Below are positions 61,214-64,000 of a stretch of DNA of 64,000 nucleotides, piece by piece. The notes under the pieces are model-generated. The model worked only from the letters and a program-made list of their open reading frames with translations. It did no database searches and was not told where the DNA came from. Source of the stretch: Halovivax limisalsi (GTDB lineage Archaea > Halobacteriota > Halobacteria > Halobacteriales > Natrialbaceae); NCBI RefSeq assembly GCF_023093535.1, contig NZ_CP095757.1:1054001-1118000 (forward strand). Reading direction: 5' to 3'. The position numbers were made by a program, and so were the translations under genes. Every line of letters begins with the position of its first letter. Position 1 is the stretch's first letter.

Positions 61214-63436
61214 ATGGGCGTGACGATCCTCGTCGTCGGTGCCGTCGAGGAGGCGGCGTTCGAGCGGGCGATCGATCCCTTGCCCACGCGGATCGTCGCC
61301 GCGCCCGAAGCTGTCGGTCCCGCGATCGAGTCAGCCTCGATCGCGGGAGTGATCGTGCTCCCGTCCGCTGCGGATTCGCTCGACGACATCGTTGTCTCGG
61401 TGCCGTCTCCGACGCCCGTGGTGGCAGTCGTCGACACCGCGGACGCGGGCGCGAACGCGCTCGCCGCGGGGGCCGACGATTTCCTCTCCCGATCGACCGT
61501 CGAGGCCGCCCCGGACGCGCTCGCGGCCCGGATCGACTCGCGCGTGCAGGCGGGTACGGCCGGCCGGACCGGTTCGTGCGGCGACCCGGAACGGATCCTC
61601 GACCTCCTCGACCCGTTCGTCGCGGACGAACTCGTCGCCGTCTTCGACGCGTCGGGTCGTCACCTCGCCGCGACGGGAGCGGCGCTCTCGGACGGGCTCG
61701 ACCCGGAGACGCTTTCGAGCGGCCACGTCACCGACGTCTTCGGCGCCGAACCCGCGCTGTCTGCGCACCTGGAGGCGAACTACGCCGCCGCCGTCGACGG
61801 GACGGCTCGACGACGCGAACTCGCGTACGGGCGCTCGTCCTACTGGTTCGAGACGATCCCGATCCCGGGGACGCCCTGGGGCCTGTGTCGGATCACCTCG
61901 ACCGTGCCGGTCCGAACAGCCTTCCCCGGACGCGAGGACGTCCAGTCGAAACTGCACCGCCTCCACGAGGTCTCTTCCCGGTTCGAGGCGGCCGAAACCG
62001 AGAGCGAGATCTTCGAACTGGCTGTCGAGTCCGCCGAGCGCATCCTCGAGTTCGACGCCTGCAACGTCGCGGAGGTCGAAGACGGCATGATCGTCCCCCG
62101 CGCGGCGACCGCGCCGGAGATCGACGTCGACGTCTCGCTCGCGAGCACGGACGAGAGCATCGCCGGAAAGACCATCCGAACGGGCGAAAGCTACCTCGTC
62201 GAGGATGTCGCGGCCGATGCCGAAGCCAGGCCGACCGACGCTGCCTATCGATCCGGCCTCTCGGTGCCGATGGGTGAGGACGGCGTGTTCCAGGCCATCT
62301 CGACCGAACCCGGCTACTACGACGAAACCGACCGCACGCTCGCGGAGTTACTCGTCGCCCACGTTGGAAACGCCCTCGAGCGCGTTCGCTACCAGGACGC
62401 CCTCACCGTCGAGCGCGACCACTTCGCCGCGCTGTTCCAGAATATCCCGGACCCGGCCGTCGAGTACTCGCTCGTGGACGGCGTTCCCCGGATCGAGTCC
62501 GTCAACTCGGCGTTCGTCAGCCAGTTCGGCCTGGAACCGGACGAGGCGGTCGGCGAGTCGGTGCTCGATCGCCTGGTTCCCGATGGCGAACGGGAATCGG
62601 CGCTCGGTCACTACGACCGGATCGCCGACGGCGACCCCGTCGACGCCGAGGTGGCCCGCCGGACCGACGACGGGATTCGCCCGTTCCTGCTCCGGAGCGT
62701 CCCCGTCGCCTCGGCCGACGGCGGGCGGGGCTACCTGATCTACACCGACCTGGGCGAGCTGAAAGCCCGCGAACGGGAACTTCGCCAGCAGAACGAGCGC
62801 CTCGATCGGTTCGCGAGCGTCGTCAGTCACGACCTCAGGAACCCGCTGTCGGTCGCCTCCGGCTACCTCGAACAGGCCAAAGCCACCGGGGACGTCTCGT
62901 ACCTCGACGAAGTCGAGCGCGGGCACGACCGCGCGTTCGCCATCATCGAGGACGTCCTGACGCTCGCACGCGGCGGCAATACCGTCTCCGACCCGGAGGA
63001 CGTCGACCTCGCGACCGTCGCCCAAACTGCTTGGGGAGACGTCGACACGGGCGACGCCACCCTCGAATTACCCGTCGACCGCTCCGTTTACGCCGACCAG
63101 GGGCGGCTCCGCCAGCTCTTCGAGAACACCTTTCGCAACGCGATCGAACACGGTCGCCCGGACGAGTCGGCCGATCCCCTGACGGTGACCGTCCGGGAGA
63201 TCGAGGGCGGCTTCGCCGTCGCGGACGACGGCGTCGGCTTTCCCGACGACGTCGCGGACCTCTTCGAGTACGGCGTGACCACCTCGCCCGACGGCACCGG
63301 CTTCGGCCTCTCGATCGTCGCGGAAGTGGCCGAGGGACACGGCTGGGACGTCGAATCCGCGGACAGCCCGGACGGCGGGGCCGAGGTTCGCATCACGGGT
63401 ACCGACGAGCTCGCCCACCTCGATCTCGACGAGTGA
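61214..63436 (+). CDS. GAF/PAS sensor histidine kinase
   Basis: This 740-residue cytoplasmic sensor kinase has a receiver-like N-terminus (about 1-110, without the usual phosphorylated Asp). A PAS-like segment (about 130-240), a GAF domain (about 250-395), a second PAS (about 400-515) and a helical linker (LKARERELRQQNERLDRF) follow. The HisKA has phosphorylation site H539 in SVVSHDLRNPLSVASGYLEQ. The HATPase has an N box (TFRNAIEHG), G1 (DDGVGFP) and G2 (GTGFGLSIV). No response regulator gene adjoins it, which is common in haloarchaea. No membrane helices are seen, so it senses an internal signal. Confidence 0.9.
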   Translation: MGVTILVVGAVEEAAFERAIDPLPTRIVAAPEAVGPAIESASIAGVIVLPSAADSLDDIVVSVPSPTPVVAVVDTADAGANALAAGADDFLSRSTVEAAPDALAARIDSRVQAGTAGRTGSCGDPERILDLLDPFVADELVAVFDASGRHLAATGAALSDGLDPETLSSGHVTDVFGAEPALSAHLEANYAAAVDGTARRRELAYGRSSYWFETIPIPGTPWGLCRITSTVPVRTAFPGREDVQSKLHRLHEVSSRFEAAETESEIFELAVESAERILEFDACNVAEVEDGMIVPRAATAPEIDVDVSLASTDESIAGKTIRTGESYLVEDVAADAEARPTDAAYRSGLSVPMGEDGVFQAISTEPGYYDETDRTLAELLVAHVGNALERVRYQDALTVERDHFAALFQNIPDPAVEYSLVDGVPRIESVNSAFVSQFGLEPDEAVGESVLDRLVPDGERESALGHYDRIADGDPVDAEVARRTDDGIRPFLLRSVPVASADGGRGYLIYTDLGELKARERELRQQNERLDRFASVVSHDLRNPLSVASGYLEQAKATGDVSYLDEVERGHDRAFAIIEDVLTLARGGNTVSDPEDVDLATVAQTAWGDVDTGDATLELPVDRSVYADQGRLRQLFENTFRNAIEHGRPDESADPLTVTVREIEGGFAVADDGVGFPDDVADLFEYGVTTSPDGTGFGLSIVAEVAEGHGWDVESADSPDGGAEVRITGTDELAHLDLDE

Positions 63437-63544
63437 GTGCCGCACCGTCGTGGAACCGTGCCAGCGGTGACCCGGACCGACGATGGCTCGAGAGGTTGCG
63501 TCGATCTCCGACAGGTTTAGCACCGGTCCGTCCCCATCGAAACT

Positions 63545-64000
63545 ATGATCGACTGTCGGTCAGACACGGTGACGAAACCGGACGGGGAGATGCGCGAGGC
63601 CGCGTTTTCGGCCGAGGTGGGGGACGACGTCTACGGCGACGACCCCACCGTCAACGAACTCGAACGGCGGGCGGCCGAGCGCGTCGGGACGGAGGCGGCC
63701 CTGTTCGTCCCGACGGGGACGATGGGCAACCAGGTGGCGGCGTTCGTCCACACCGAACCCGGCCAGGAGGTGCTCGCCGACCGCAGGAGCCACGTCGTCA
63801 AGTACGAACTCGGCGGCCTCGCCCGGCACGCGGGCCTGCAGGTGCGCATGCTCGACGCCGATCCGCGCGGCGTTCCGACGCCCGAGCAGGTCGCGGCGGG
63901 CTACGTCGAGGAGGATCTGCACCGACCCGGAACCGGCCTGCTCTGCCTCGAGAACACGCACAACGCCCGGGGCGGCCTCGCGATCGAACCCGCCGCGATC
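63545..64000 (+). CDS. ltaE: Threonine aldolase-like PLP enzyme (cut by window end)
   Basis: The first 152 residues of a fold-type I PLP enzyme are present. The opening MIDCRSDTVTKPDGEMREAAF and VGDDVYGDDPTVNELERRAAERVG are typical of low-specificity threonine aldolases and related beta-eliminating lyases. ALFVPTGTMGNQVA binds the cofactor phosphate, and CLENTHNARGG lies near the substrate site. The reaction would split threonine or allo-threonine into glycine and acetaldehyde. GGTTTAG about 28 nt before the ATG is a possible promoter. The PLP lysine lies beyond the window. Confidence 0.9.
   Translation, partial: MIDCRSDTVTKPDGEMREAAFSAEVGDDVYGDDPTVNELERRAAERVGTEAALFVPTGTMGNQVAAFVHTEPGQEVLADRRSHVVKYELGGLARHAGLQVRMLDADPRGVPTPEQVAAGYVEEDLHRPGTGLLCLENTHNARGGLAIEPAAI

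Noticed and set aside
1-64000. Search for CRISPR arrays, rRNA genes, integrases, transposase genes and phage structural genes.
   Set aside because: None seen by reading. Only relics and hairpins suggest past mobile elements.

Overview
The window is chromosomal DNA of a halophilic archaeon (class Halobacteria). The base composition is GC-rich and nearly all proteins are strongly acidic. Many genes have a TATA element about 27 nt before the start codon, which suggests leaderless transcripts. Secreted proteins carry twin-arginine (Tat) signals, and the informational genes are archaeal: L39e, L31e, aIF6, prefoldin alpha, FtsY, SRP54 and RNase J. The genus cannot be read from the sequence. There are no rRNA genes and no CRISPR array; one tRNA-Arg(TCT) gene is present.

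Layout. 0-2 kb: F420:NADP reductase, an unknown gene and a thioredoxin. 2-9.3 kb: a hairpin that may be an insertion-sequence end, then a 2162-residue secreted protein with a PQQ beta-propeller, PKD, CARDB-like, cohesin and dockerin modules. 9.3-15.3 kb: an isoprenoid-synthase-like protein, a Tat-exported precursor with 12 cysteines in its tail (halocin C8-like architecture), DUF424 and TPR proteins, ThpR, a secreted HExxH protein and a decayed MNT-HepT toxin-antitoxin pair. 15.6-24.9 kb: the translation and secretion cluster rpl39e-rpl31e-eif6-pfdA-ftsY, with srp54 further on. Between them lie a flavin disulfide reductase, a HIT protein, a HicB-like protein, a frameshifted lipoprotein gene and a VapBC-like pair. 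25-33.8 kb: two regulators, a kinase-like pair, creatininase-family and pirin proteins, a BASS transporter, tandem zinc-ribbon paralogues and small membrane proteins. 33.8-35.8 kb: a less GC-rich, gene-poor accessory island with a DUF3800 gene and two strongly self-complementary stretches. 36-51 kb: mostly single metabolic genes (thioredoxin-reductase-like flavoprotein, RNase J, FAD amine oxidase, methyltransferase, S9 peptidase), plus Tat-exported CHRD and DUF1102 proteins and an MFS relic. 51.8-64 kb: a frameshifted APH-type kinase gene, membrane proteins, a CapA-like lipoprotein, a hairpin-rich repeat, an M29 aminopeptidase, a 706-residue unknown protein, a PAS/GAF histidine kinase and the start of a threonine-aldolase gene cut by the window edge.

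How the genes fit together. FtsY and SRP54 are the two GTPases of co-translational targeting and sit beside ribosomal exit-tunnel proteins. At least six products look Tat-exported or secreted. Three genes are interrupted by what looks like a single-base frameshift (hepT, a lipoprotein, an APH kinase). mntA and the MFS gene are more deeply degraded. The single-base cases could be real decay or assembly error, and raw reads would decide.
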